Shown: in pieces, positions 1 to 10,329 of the stretch | How the letters are laid out: every line of letters starts with the position of its first letter | Position numbering within the stretch: position 1 is the stretch's first letter | Source of the DNA: Pseudomonas viridiflava | GTDB taxonomy: Bacteria; Pseudomonadota; Gammaproteobacteria; Pseudomonadales; Pseudomonadaceae | NCBI RefSeq assembly: GCF_900585905.1 | Contig: NZ_UTVH01000095.1 | Span: 310,001 to 374,000 of the forward strand | Direction: 5' to 3' | DNA: 64,000 nt | Program-made: the position numbers and the translations under genes | Notes under the pieces: generated by a model | Database searches by the model: none | Seen by the model: only the letters and a program-made list of their open reading frames with translations | What the model was told of the DNA's origin: nothing

Positions 1-2
1 CC

Positions 3-422
3 GCCGCAGCCTACTTGATGAAGTCTTTCGACAACTTCGAGGGCGAGGTTGAAGCGGTGTTGCGCAGCTATTTCCATCACTGCGCTTTGAGCATGAGCTG
101 CATCGACCTGGCCCGCGCCTTCGGCTTTCTGGCCAATCAGGGCTTCTGCGTGCACAGCGGGCAGCAGATACTCACGCCGCAACAGACCCGCCAGCTCAAT
201 TCGATCATGGCCACCAGCGGGTTGTATGACGAAGCAGGCAACTTTGCCTATCGCGTCGGTTTGCCTGGCAAGAGCGGCGTCGGTGGCGGTATTGTCGCGG
301 TGGTGCCAGGGCGCTTCACCGTGTGCGTGTGGTCGCCGGAGCTCAACGCCGCAGGCAACTCCCTGGCCGGTATGGCAGCGCTGGAAAAACTCAGCGCACG
401 AATTGAATGGTCGGTGTTCTGA
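3..422 (+). CDS. glsA: Glutaminase, C-terminal part (gene cut by window edge)
   Basis: The frame is open from the first bases of the window, so only the last ~139 residues are present. Glutaminases of the beta-lactamase-like fold (GlsA/YbaS) hydrolyse glutamine to glutamate and ammonia in the cytoplasm. The visible segment holds family hallmarks: CSLS-like 'HCALSMSCIDLA', 'YDEAGNFAYRVGLPGKSGVGGGI' split over residues 75-100, and 'WSPELNAAGNSLAG' near the end. The SGVGGGI stretch borders the active site in this family. The stop at 420-422 overlaps the open frame of the next gene but lies before its likely start. Family assignment is firm; substrate is from family knowledge. The catalytic Ser-Lys region is outside the window. 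Confidence 0.9.
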   Translation, partial: AAAYLMKSFDNFEGEVEAVLRSYFHHCALSMSCIDLARAFGFLANQGFCVHSGQQILTPQQTRQLNSIMATSGLYDEAGNFAYRVGLPGKSGVGGGIVAVVPGRFTVCVWSPELNAAGNSLAGMAALEKLSARIEWSVF

Positions 423-448
423 CCCTCGGCAGGCAGGGGAAAAGGCTT

Positions 449-1579
449 TTGAATGGATTGATACTCGCAGGCACTACGTCGCGTGCAACCTGCGTCAAAC
501 CCTTGCTCATGGCCTTGGTGGCAATGCTGCTCGCCGCCTGCGGCACGCAATCGGCACGGCAGACCCCGGAGCTCACGCCGGGGCAGATTCGCGCTCAGGT
601 GATTCGCCTGATGCCGGCGAAAACGCCAGACCGCGAAGGCTGGGCGGCAGACATCCAGACCGCTTTTACCGCGCAGACCCTGGAACCGAGCGTCGAAAAT
701 CTCTGTTCAGTGCTGGCGGTGGCCGAGCAGGAGTCGACGTTTCAGGTCGATCCGCCGGTGCCGGGCATGGCTAAAATCGCCCGGGGTGAGATTGACCGCC
801 GTGCCGCGCGCTTGCACATTCCGCAACTTCTGATCCGTCGCGCCTTGCAGATTCGTTCCCCGGATGGCAAGACCTATGCCGCCCGGCTGGAGGCGGCGCG
901 TACCGAAAGGGAGCTGAGTTCGATATTCGACGACTTCATCGGCATGGTGCCCATGGGGCAGACGCTGTTTGGCAGCTTCAACCCGGTGCATACGGGCGGG
1001 CCGATGCAGGTGAGCATCGCCTTTGCGGAAAAACAGGCGCGCGGCTATCCCTACCCGGTGGACGGCACCCTTCGCCGTGAAGTGTTTACCCGGCGCGGCG
1101 GCATGTATTTCGGCATCGCCCATCTGCTCGGCTATCCGGCCGATTACCCGCGCTCGCTGTACCGCTTCGCCGACTTCAACGCAGGCTGGTACGCCAGTCG
1201 CAATGCCGCGTTTCAAAGCGCCGTCAGTCAGCTGACCGGGATCAAGCTGGCGTTGGACGGCGATCTCATCCTCTATGATTCGAATTCCCCTGGCGCCACT
1301 GAGCTGGCGGTCCGCGCGCTGGGCAAGCGTCTGGACATGAGCAATCCGGCGATATTCAGCCAGCTCAAGCAGGGCGACACGCTGGAATTTCAGGAAACCG
1401 ATCTGTACGAGCGGGTGTTTGCCCTCGCCGAGCAATCGGCGGGCAAGGCGCTGCCCAGGGCTGTGTTGCCGGGCATTACCTTGCAGAGCCCGAAAATCAC
1501 CCGCGAGCTGACCACCGCCTGGTTTGCCGAGCGGGTTGATGACCGCCGCGAACGTTGCCTGCAGCGGGCAGGGCGTTAA
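449..1579 (+). CDS. DUF1615 family lipoprotein
   Basis: About 376 residues beginning at a TTG codon at 449, chosen because an AGGGGAAAAGG ribosome site lies just upstream and the resulting N-terminus is a lipoprotein signal: hydrophobic 'LLMALVAMLLAAC' ending in a lipobox LAAC-G. An ATG at 509 is a less likely alternative. The mature part resembles DUF1615 proteins (FNPVHTGGPMQVSIAFAE, RRGGMYFGIAHLLGY, YRFADFNAGWYASRN), a proteobacterial family of unknown function that has a faint lysozyme-like look ('AVAEQEST'). It is probably anchored in the outer membrane. It lies 26 bases after the glutaminase gene and could share its transcript. Function inferred only at family level. Confidence 0.85.
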   Translation: MNGLILAGTTSRATCVKPLLMALVAMLLAACGTQSARQTPELTPGQIRAQVIRLMPAKTPDREGWAADIQTAFTAQTLEPSVENLCSVLAVAEQESTFQVDPPVPGMAKIARGEIDRRAARLHIPQLLIRRALQIRSPDGKTYAARLEAARTERELSSIFDDFIGMVPMGQTLFGSFNPVHTGGPMQVSIAFAEKQARGYPYPVDGTLRREVFTRRGGMYFGIAHLLGYPADYPRSLYRFADFNAGWYASRNAAFQSAVSQLTGIKLALDGDLILYDSNSPGATELAVRALGKRLDMSNPAIFSQLKQGDTLEFQETDLYERVFALAEQSAGKALPRAVLPGITLQSPKITRELTTAWFAERVDDRRERCLQRAGR

Positions 1580-2010
1580 GGCTGTTGCAGATTGAGTTGT
1601 TTTAGCGTGGCGCTGTCGTGCTGGCCGCTGAAAAAGGTATCGAGCACGGCGTTGAATACCGGCTTGTCCGGCGCGGCGACGGCAAACAAGGTCATGCTGG
1701 AATGCAACTTGAGGTCGTCCGGAGTGCCGAAGAGTTGCCGCGCCGACCGTTGCGACTGTGGCGCGATGATCTGTGCGCATTGCTCCAGGCGTGGCCCCAG
1801 TAGCGGATGCTGCAGGTAGGCGCGGGCTTCATCAAGGCCGGACAGGGCAAAATGGCGTGCCGTTTCGCTGCGGCCCAGGCCGCTGATCTGCGGAAACACG
1901 AACCACATCCAGTGGCTTTGTTTCTGGCCCTGGCGCAGCTCGGCCAACACCCGCTTGAACACGGCGGCCTGGGCGTCGACGAAGCGTTGCAGGTTGTGGC
2001 TGTCTTGCAT
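1576..2010 (-). CDS. DUF1810 domain-containing protein
   Basis: A 144-residue soluble protein. The start at 2010 has a GGAGG six bases upstream; the frame extends further upstream but without a ribosome site. The N-terminal 'QSHWMWFVFPQISGLGRS' and 'LHSSMTLFA' match the DUF1810 family, small cytoplasmic proteins structurally close to calpastatin-like/NADAR-neighbour folds with no settled role. The gene converges with the DUF1615 lipoprotein gene, the two stop codons overlapping by about four bases, and diverges from the ABC transporter gene. Nothing in the sequence gives a substrate. Family call is secure; function is unknown. Confidence 0.85.
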   Translation of the reverse strand: MQDSHNLQRFVDAQAAVFKRVLAELRQGQKQSHWMWFVFPQISGLGRSETARHFALSGLDEARAYLQHPLLGPRLEQCAQIIAPQSQRSARQLFGTPDDLKLHSSMTLFAVAAPDKPVFNAVLDTFFSGQHDSATLKQLNLQQP

Positions 2011-2119
2011 CTTGGAGGCCTCCACTCGGACAAGGTAGAGCCGCCGTCGGCAGTTCATTGTGTTTCGAGCCCGGCTGCACGCATCAGTTCGTTCAAATAC
2101 TCAAGGAGCCCCCGCGCCA

Positions 2120-3931
<1,812 letters not shown>

Positions 3932-4047
3932 GCGGTACGCGACGCGAATGTCAGTTTTCTCATGACAGCATGTTTCATCGCTTGCCCAGGCCGCAGGCTG
4001 CGGTGTATCACCTTGGGCTGCCATTTTTCTGTTCAGGAGTCACGTTC

Positions 4048-5067
4048 ATGCGCGCTGCCTATGTTGCCGGTCTGATGCTGGCCCTACCTTTCATGGCGCT
4101 GCCAGTGGCGGCCCAGGCGCAGGCCCAGACGCCTGCGTATGGCAAGCAACTGGAGGGTTTTCAATATCCCCATCCGTTGAGCAAGTTTGCGTTTGAGTCT
4201 CAGGGCCAGGCGCTGGAAATGGGCTACATGGATGTCGCCGCGTCAGGCAAGGCCAATGGCAAAACCGTGGTCCTGTTACACGGCAAGAATTTCTGCGCCG
4301 CGACCTGGGAAGACAGCATCAAGGCCTTGTCGGGCGCAGGCTACCGAGTGATCGCCCCCGACCAGATAGGCTTCTGTACGTCCAGCAAGCCTGAACGCTA
4401 TCAGTACAGTTTTCAGCAGTTGGCGAACAACACTCACGCGCTGCTCGCCAGCCTGGGAGTCGACAAGGCCACTGTCATTGGCCATTCCACCGGTGGCATG
4501 CTCGCGACGCGTTATGCCCTGATGTATGCGCAGCAGACCGAGCAGCTGGTGATGGTCAACCCCATCGGCCTGGAAGACTGGAAAGCCCTGGGCGTGCCTT
4601 ATCGTACCGTGGATCAGTGGTATCAGCGGGAGTTGAAAACCACCGCCGAAGGCATCCGCAAGTACGAGCAGAACACCTATTACGCCGGGCGTTGGAAGCC
4701 TGAATATGACAAGTGGGTGGACATGCTGGCGGGCTTGAGCAATGGCCCTGGGCGGGAAGTAGTGGCGTGGAACTCGGCGCTGATCTACGATATGATCTAC
4801 AGCCAGCCGGTGGTTTACGAGTTTCCCAGGCTCAAGGTCCCGACCCTGTTGATGATCGGTGATGCCGATACCACGGCCATTGGCAGCGACATCGCCTCCC
4901 CGGAGCTAAAAGCCACGCTGGGCCATTACAAAGTGCTGGGCAAGAACACTGCGAAAGTAATCCCCGGCGCGCGTCTGGTGGAGTTTCCCGGCATGGGCCA
5001 CGCCCCGCAGATGGAGGACCCGGCGAACTTCAACAAGGCGCTGCTCAACGGTCTGGCGGGGAAATGA
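4048..5067 (+). CDS. Exported alpha/beta hydrolase
   Basis: A 339-residue protein; the ATG at 4048 has CAGGAGT upstream and opens a cleavable signal peptide (MRAAYVAGLMLALPFMALPVAAQA), so the enzyme is likely periplasmic. The hydrolase fold is shown by 'TVVLLHGKNFCAATW' (oxyanion loop), nucleophile elbow GHSTGG with Ser147, an acid in 'LMIGDADTT' (Asp272 or Asp274), and His318 in 'PGMGHAPQ'. The complete triad argues for an active esterase, lactonase or haloalkane-like hydrolase; substrate unknown. It follows the ABC transporter by 116 bases and may have its own promoter. A strong dyad just after the stop separates it from the convergent HDOD gene. Confidence 0.88.
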   Translation: MRAAYVAGLMLALPFMALPVAAQAQAQTPAYGKQLEGFQYPHPLSKFAFESQGQALEMGYMDVAASGKANGKTVVLLHGKNFCAATWEDSIKALSGAGYRVIAPDQIGFCTSSKPERYQYSFQQLANNTHALLASLGVDKATVIGHSTGGMLATRYALMYAQQTEQLVMVNPIGLEDWKALGVPYRTVDQWYQRELKTTAEGIRKYEQNTYYAGRWKPEYDKWVDMLAGLSNGPGREVVAWNSALIYDMIYSQPVVYEFPRLKVPTLLMIGDADTTAIGSDIASPELKATLGHYKVLGKNTAKVIPGARLVEFPGMGHAPQMEDPANFNKALLNGLAGK

Positions 5068-5072
5068 AACGG

Positions 5073-5108
5073 CGTCAGCCGATTGCAGTTGATCGCAATC
5101 GGCCGACG
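5073..5108. terminator. Strong dyad between convergent genes
   Basis: Arms cgtc-a-GCCGATTGC and GCAATCGGC-c-gacg pair almost perfectly around an 8-base loop, directly after the hydrolase stop and before the HDOD stop on the other strand. Position suggests a bidirectional transcription end. No T-run follows on the plus strand, so it may be a stabilising 3' hairpin rather than a classical intrinsic terminator. Confidence 0.5.
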
Positions 5109-5134
5109 CTCGTCTGCAAGTGGCGGCCCAGGCG

Positions 5135-5959
5135 CTAGCTCAACAGCTCTGCAAAAGCCTTGTCCGCTTCCAGCACTGCCGGCAGGGCAGCAAACAGCGT
5201 ATCCAGATTCAGCCCTTCAGTCAGCGGCCCGGCCACAGCCTGTTGCGCCTGAGCATTGGCGCCGCCGTGGGTCTCGATGGCGTCGGAAATCAACATAGCC
5301 TGGGCAACGATGCGCGGGTACGGATCATCACTCGGCGCTTTCATCGGCTGCGCCTGATACAAGATGGCATGCTGGATCACCACTGGCAGCTGCCAGCGTT
5401 TGGCCAGTTCTGCGCCCACTTCCGGATAACCGAAGCCCAGTTGCACAGTTTCGTCGGCCGCACGCCCGGGGGTGCCGGTCTTGCTGGCGACATTGATGCG
5501 TTCGGCCACATCCGGTGCGCCTGTCTGGATCAGCAGCTCGCCAATGTCGTGCATGACGCCGCAGGTGAAAGCTATTTCAGGGTCAGCGCCGGTTTGCCTG
5601 GCGATGACCCGGCAGATCCCGGCGACCTGAAAACTCTTCAGCCAGAAGCCCTTGAGGTCGAAGCTGGGCACTGCCTTGAACGCCCCGGTGACGGCAGACG
5701 CCAGCACCAGGGTGCGCAGGGTGTCGAAGCCAAGACGCGTGGCAGCGTCCTCGACACTGGATGACTCCCGTGCGCCGCGAAACCTGGACGAGTTGGCCAA
5801 GCGCAGAATCTTGGCGGAAATCACCGGGTCCATCTCGATATTGCTCGCAATGCTGCGCAAGTCCGAATCAGGCTTGTCGAATTGCTTGATCAGATCCAGA
5901 GCAACCTTGGGGATGCTGGGCAGACTGTGCAGACCCGAGAACAGCTTTTCGATATTCAT
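5135..5959 (-). CDS. HDOD domain signalling protein
   Basis: A 274-residue cytoplasmic protein that is almost entirely an HDOD domain (residues ~1-210): 'LPSIPKVALDLIKQFDKP', 'NIEMDPVISAKILRLANSSRF', 'AATRLGFDTLRTLVLASAV' and 'CGVMHDIGELL'. HDOD domains are relatives of HD phosphohydrolases and usually work as non-catalytic signalling modules in biofilm, motility or cell-cycle control. The motif 'MHDIG' keeps one HD-like pair, but the full metal set of an active HD domain is not evident. The start at 5959 has AAGGTGAG upstream. It converges with the hydrolase gene. No neighbour pins down the partner. Confidence 0.9.
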   Translation of the reverse strand: MNIEKLFSGLHSLPSIPKVALDLIKQFDKPDSDLRSIASNIEMDPVISAKILRLANSSRFRGARESSSVEDAATRLGFDTLRTLVLASAVTGAFKAVPSFDLKGFWLKSFQVAGICRVIARQTGADPEIAFTCGVMHDIGELLIQTGAPDVAERINVASKTGTPGRAADETVQLGFGYPEVGAELAKRWQLPVVIQHAILYQAQPMKAPSDDPYPRIVAQAMLISDAIETHGGANAQAQQAVAGPLTEGLNLDTLFAALPAVLEADKAFAELLS

Positions 5960-6104
5960 AGACGACTCACCTTTTCACATGCCAAAACCAACAATAGGCG
6001 AAATTCGCGAGAGTGCACGCCCAGCCATCGTTAAAGCCGTGAAACAGTCGGCAAATCCGTAGAGCGTATCGCCGACCTTGGCGTAAACCCTGCGCTAGCG
6101 CGGT

Positions 6105-7058
6105 TCAGGCTTTGACTTCGGTCACCAGTTGACCTTCGGCGAAGTAGCGGCTCAGGTTGGCGAATACCAGATCGGCCATGGCCTGCCGGGTTTCAATGGT
6201 GCCGCTGCCGATATGTGGCGTCAGCACGACCTGGTCCATGTCGAACAGCGCGGCAGGCGCGTTGGGTTCGTCTTCGAAGACGTCCAGCGCAGCGCCAGCG
6301 ATGTCACCCGCCTGCAGGGCAGCGATCAGCGCCTTTTCGTCCACCACCGAGCCGCGCGCCACGTTGATCAGGAAGGACGTCGGGCCGAGCGCCTTGAGAA
6401 TGCGGGCGTCGATCAGCTTCTCCGTGTCGGGGCCTCCTGGCACGATGATGATCAGGTAGTCGGCGTCCCTTGCCAACGCTTCGAGGTCGGCGTAGTGGGT
6501 GTAAGGCACGTCGGGGTAAGCCTCGCCACGACGGAAGTAGGCGATGGCCATGTCAAACGCCGCTGCTCGGGTGGCAATGGTCTTGCCGATCTTGCCCAGG
6601 CCGACGATGCCGCAGGTCTTGCCTGCCAGATCGTTGCCCAGCGGAAACTTGCCGGTGGGCCACTGGCCTGCGCGCACAAAGCGTTCGGCCTGGCTGATCC
6701 TGCGGCTCAGGCCGAGCATCAGTGCCAGCGCCGTTTCGGCCACCGCCTTGTTGAGCACGTCCGGGGTATTGCTCAGGCGAATGCCACGGCTGGCCAGATA
6801 GTCGACGTCCACGGCGTCATAACCGACGCCGAAACTGGTGACCACTTCCAGCTTGGGCAGGCGCTTGAGAAGGTCGTTGTCGGTGCCGTAGACAGCACTG
6901 GTGATGACCGCACGAATGCGCTCGCCGTGGCTGTGCAACCAGCTGTCGCGGTCGGTAATCTCCCAGAGATTGTGGACAGTGAAGTCGCGCGCCAGGTTGG
7001 TCGTCAGAGACTCATGCATCTGGCCCCAGACCAGGACTTCGGCTTTGCTTTGGGTCAT
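6105..7058 (-). CDS. NAD(P)-dependent D-2-hydroxyacid dehydrogenase
   Basis: A 317-residue enzyme of the D-isomer 2-hydroxyacid dehydrogenase family, which reduces 2-keto acids such as glyoxylate or hydroxypyruvate. The Rossmann motif 'GIVGLGKIGK' lies near residue 147; the catalytic set is visible as Arg in 'INVARGSVVDE', Glu in 'DVFEDEP' and His in 'LTPHIGSGT'. 'SFGVGYDAVDVDYL' in the substrate domain is typical of the glyoxylate/hydroxypyruvate reductase branch. Residues after the glycine motif (a row of Arg, 'FRRGE') hint at NADPH preference, an inference. It stands alone, divergent from the quinone reductase gene, sharing a ~165-base promoter region. Confidence 0.9.
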   Translation of the reverse strand: MTQSKAEVLVWGQMHESLTTNLARDFTVHNLWEITDRDSWLHSHGERIRAVITSAVYGTDNDLLKRLPKLEVVTSFGVGYDAVDVDYLASRGIRLSNTPDVLNKAVAETALALMLGLSRRISQAERFVRAGQWPTGKFPLGNDLAGKTCGIVGLGKIGKTIATRAAAFDMAIAYFRRGEAYPDVPYTHYADLEALARDADYLIIIVPGGPDTEKLIDARILKALGPTSFLINVARGSVVDEKALIAALQAGDIAGAALDVFEDEPNAPAALFDMDQVVLTPHIGSGTIETRQAMADLVFANLSRYFAEGQLVTEVKA

Positions 7059-7223
7059 AAGGATCGCTCGTTGATTATTGTTTGAAGCATGAAGTCATGC
7101 TTTAGCGTCATATGTCATCGTACAACCTGGGGTCGATCATATACGCTTGAGCCATTCGTTCAAGCCCTGAAACAGGGTGCGCTGACAAGGCTCGCCCGCA
7201 CATTCGAACGCTCTGGAGCATTC

Positions 7224-7814
7224 ATGCACGCACTCATCGTTGTCGCTCACCCGGCCTTTGATTCCCTGACTCAAAGCATTGCCCGCGAGATCGCCAAAGG
7301 CGTGTCAGGCGCAACAGCGCAGCACACGACGGAAATTTTCGATCTGGCCGCCAGCGATTTCGACCCCCGGTTTACCCAGGCGGACATCGCCGTGCTCCAC
7401 GGCAAAGGCGAAATGCCAGCTGATGTCCTGGCCGAGCAGGTGCGCATCGACAAGGCTGCAGCTCTGGTGCTGGTTTACCCGATCTACTGGTGGTCGATGC
7501 CAGCCTTGCTCAAAGGCTGGATCGACCGGGTGTTCGTCAATGGCTGGGCCTTCGATTTTGCGGACGGCAAGCTGGTCAAAAAGCTTCAGGATCTGGAGGT
7601 GCACCTGATCGCCGTGGGTGGCGCGGATCCGGCGACCTATGAGCGTCATGGTTACCAGGCGGCTATGACCACGCAGATCGAGCATGGCATCTTTGACTAC
7701 TGCGGCGCCCGGGTGGCCAGTTCCACGCTGATGCTGGATTCGGAAACCCAGGAGCCGGCCATTCATTTGCAGAAAGCTGCCGACATAGGTCGCTCGCTTT
7801 TTCAGCATGAGTAA
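7224..7814 (+). CDS. NAD(P)H quinone oxidoreductase, flavodoxin-like fold
   Basis: A 196-residue flavoprotein; the ATG at 7224 has TCTGGAG upstream and starts at the natural beta strand 'MHALIVVAHP'. The family (KefF/MdaB/NQO1-like) reduces quinones by two electrons using bound FMN or FAD. 'VLVYPIYWWSMPALLKGWIDRVF' is the family signature around the flavin and quinone site, and 'AVGGADPATYERHGY' is typical of the C-terminal half. It is monocistronic and divergent from the hydroxyacid dehydrogenase gene. A role in redox defence is likely by family but no regulator is adjacent. Confidence 0.9.
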   Translation: MHALIVVAHPAFDSLTQSIAREIAKGVSGATAQHTTEIFDLAASDFDPRFTQADIAVLHGKGEMPADVLAEQVRIDKAAALVLVYPIYWWSMPALLKGWIDRVFVNGWAFDFADGKLVKKLQDLEVHLIAVGGADPATYERHGYQAAMTTQIEHGIFDYCGARVASSTLMLDSETQEPAIHLQKAADIGRSLFQHE

Positions 7815-8332
7815 TGTCAACGCTGCTGCAGGCTTGCTTGCGGGGGGCCGGTAAGAGGGCGCATTCATTGGCCAGCGAATGTCTGGACCCTTTGTGAGCA
7901 CACTCACTCCCACCCGAAGAACGGGTGACGTGAAAGGGCGGCATTTGGTAGGCAGATGGCAGCCTGGGCGGTCACAAATCCTTGCCCGCAGGCACTCCGT
8001 TTGGCTGTGGCGCTTTTTGATCTGACTCATTCCGTGCTTGCCAACGGGTCGCCATCGACGTCGGCCTCGTTATATACTGCCGCTTCTGTTTCCCACTGAG
8101 CTACAGGAACACCCGCATGACTGTACTCCAGACAATCCACTGGCAGCCTACGCCGCCTTAGCGCTACGCCCCCCTCGCATCATTCGCTTCCGCCAGCCTC
8201 GCTCGCGGGCGCACGCCGCTGTACGCCTGGTTTTACACCTTACGCACACAGCAAACATCTCAAAACGTGAATATGCATCAATGTGCACGCCATCGCCTTG
8301 ACGCGCGCGATGCTTTGCCTTGGATATTTTCT
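7815..8332 (+). other. Intergenic region with REP fragment and upstream peptide ORF
   Basis: This 518-base gap holds a degenerate REP fragment near 7898-7925 (gtgagcacactcactcccacc, the same core as the array at 38.2 kb) and a 14-codon ORF at 8117. The stretch 8162-8266 is C-rich and shows no coding signal on either strand that I trust. The promoter of the SulP gene should lie here, but no convincing sigma-70 boxes stand out. Confidence 0.4.
8117..8161 (+). CDS. Possible 14-residue leader peptide before the SulP gene
   Basis: ATG at 8117 preceded by ACAGGAAC gives MTVLQTIHWQPTPP then TAG. The ribosome site is reasonable, and the ORF lies in the leader region of the transporter gene. It may be a regulatory leader or the start of a decayed gene. 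There is no stem-loop with T-run that would support classic attenuation, so this stays weak. Confidence 0.25.
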   Translation: MTVLQTIHWQPTPP

Positions 8333-9820
8333 ATGCTGCAAACACTTAGACACACGTGGTTTTCCAACGTCCGTGGAGATGTACTCGCGGGAATCGTAGT
8401 TGCGCTTGCACTGATTCCTGAGGCCATCGCCTTTTCCATCATCGCCGGCCTTGACCCGAAGGTCGGTCTTTACGCCTCCTTCTGTATCTGCGCCGTCATC
8501 GCCTTTGTCGGGGGGCGTCCTGGGATGATCTCGGCGGCTACCGGTGCGATGGCCCTGTTGATGGTAACCCTCGTTAAAGATCACGGACTTCAGTACCTGC
8601 TGGCAGCCACGCTGCTCTGTGGGGTATTTCAGATCCTCGCGGGCTACCTCAAGCTGGGCTCGTTGATGCGCTTCGTCTCTCGCTCCGTGGTCACAGGGTT
8701 TGTGAACGCCTTGGCGATTCTGATTTTCATGACACAGCTACCTGAATTGACCGACGTGACCTGGCATGTCTACGCCATGACCGCAGCGGGTCTTGGCATC
8801 ATCTACCTGTTTCCGTATATGCCGGTCATTGGCAAGCTGATTCCCTCGCCGCTGGTGTGCATTCTGACCTTGACCGCGCTTGCCATTTACCTCGGCCTGG
8901 ATATCCGCACCGTAGGTGACATGGGCCAGTTGCCGGACACGCTCCCGATTTTTTTATGGCCCGACGTGCCACTGAACCTTGAAACCTTGCGCATCATTGT
9001 TCCTTACTCCGCAGCGCTGGCGGTTGTAGGGCTGCTCGAGTCAATGATGACCGCAACCATCGTCGACGACCTGACCGATACCACCAGCGACAGGAATCGC
9101 GAGTGCAAGGGGCAGGGCGTGGCCAATATCGCTGCGGGACTGTTAGGCGGGATGGCGGGTTGCGCGATGATCGGCCAGTCCATCATCAACGTGAAATCGG
9201 GAGGGCGCACCCGTCTCTCGACATTATCTGCCGGCGTTTTCCTGCTGCTGATGGTGGTGTTTCTTGGCGAATGGCTCTCCAGGATTCCCATGGCCGCACT
9301 TGTGGCCGTCATGATCATGGTGTCCATTGGCACATTCAGTTGGGATTCTCTGCGCAACCTGAAACAGCATCCGCTGTCGACAAACCTTGTCATGGTCACG
9401 ACCGTCGTGGTCGTCGTGGCCACTCACAATCTGGCCTACGGCGTACTGGCAGGTGTGCTGCTGGCCTCCCTGTTTTTCGCCAACAAGGTCGGGCACTACC
9501 TGGACATCAAGAGCACTTTGGCAGAGACCGACGCTCATCGGACCTACTGTGTTGTGGGCCAGGTGTTCTTCAGCTCTGCAGGAACGTTCTCGGACGCTTT
9601 CAACGTCAAGGAAACGCTCGGCAAGGTCACCATCGATCTCACGCAGGCGCATTTCTGGGATATCACTGGCGTCGCAGCGCTGGACAAGGTGGTGATCAAG
9701 TTTCGCCGTGAAGGCACTGAGGTTGAAGTGATGGGCCTCAATGAAGCCAGCGCAACAATCATTGACCGCTTTGGCGTGCATGACAAACCCGGTGCTGTCG
9801 ACAAGCTCGCGAGCCACTAA
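8333..9820 (+). CDS. SulP family anion transporter with STAS domain
   Basis: About 495 residues. I place the start at the ATG at 8333 because 'MLQTLRHTWFSNVRGDVLAG' is where SulP proteins normally begin; the frame runs back to a GTG at 8267 and neither has a strong ribosome site. Residues ~15-390 form the SulP membrane domain ('GIVVALALIPEAIAFSIIAGLDPKVGLYASF' split over the first helices, 'AATGAMALLMV', 'GLLESMMTATIVDDLT'). The C-terminal ~100 residues are a STAS domain ('KVTIDLTQAHFWDITGVAALDKVV'). SulP proteins carry sulfate, bicarbonate or C4-dicarboxylates across the inner membrane. No carbonic anhydrase or cys gene is adjacent, so the ion is undecided. It lies upstream of a second STAS-rich locus. 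Confidence 0.88.
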   Translation: MLQTLRHTWFSNVRGDVLAGIVVALALIPEAIAFSIIAGLDPKVGLYASFCICAVIAFVGGRPGMISAATGAMALLMVTLVKDHGLQYLLAATLLCGVFQILAGYLKLGSLMRFVSRSVVTGFVNALAILIFMTQLPELTDVTWHVYAMTAAGLGIIYLFPYMPVIGKLIPSPLVCILTLTALAIYLGLDIRTVGDMGQLPDTLPIFLWPDVPLNLETLRIIVPYSAALAVVGLLESMMTATIVDDLTDTTSDRNRECKGQGVANIAAGLLGGMAGCAMIGQSIINVKSGGRTRLSTLSAGVFLLLMVVFLGEWLSRIPMAALVAVMIMVSIGTFSWDSLRNLKQHPLSTNLVMVTTVVVVVATHNLAYGVLAGVLLASLFFANKVGHYLDIKSTLAETDAHRTYCVVGQVFFSSAGTFSDAFNVKETLGKVTIDLTQAHFWDITGVAALDKVVIKFRREGTEVEVMGLNEASATIIDRFGVHDKPGAVDKLASH

Positions 9821-10329
9821 CGGCGGCATCTGGCGGGCAGATGTTCCACTCAGGTGTGTCTTGGCTTGAAAAGGAAGTGGTTGGCTCGCGGATATGCAGC
9901 ATAGGTGGGAGCCCGCTTGCTGGCGAAGAGGCGGGTGTCAACGCCACAGTGGCTGGACATGTTCCGGGCAAGTCGGCGAGTCTGTCTGGGCTGACATGAC
10001 GGGCTGACCCGGCTCTGGCCCCCGCGCAACCGCACCGGCACTTGCAAGATCGTCAAGGTCTTCACCGCCCTCTTTGTATGGCTAGCTGACGACCTACTCA
10101 AATGAATGCCGGACGCTTGTAGATACACGGTAACGAGTGTCTCTCCCTGGCGTACGCCCTTGTTTGCACCTTGACAGACACCTATTAGCAATGTGCCAGC
10201 ACGCTTCGCTTGCAATTGGCTGTAAACACTACAGAATTGGCAAGTTATCTACCCCGTAAAAGCCCAATTCTTTACCGTCAAACACCCTGAGCGATCATGG
10301 GTGTCGGAATCGTTCAGGAGCAAAACAAG
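9821..10329 (+). other. Intergenic region upstream of the rsb operon
   Basis: The 509-base gap contains a REP-like fragment at about 9905-9937 (gtgggagcccgcttgctggcgaag) and otherwise no ORF with a ribosome site. A TTGACA hexamer occurs at 10171-10176, but no good -10 box follows at the right distance. The AT-rich part from 10200 to 10290 probably carries the promoter for the rsbR operon. Confidence 0.35.
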
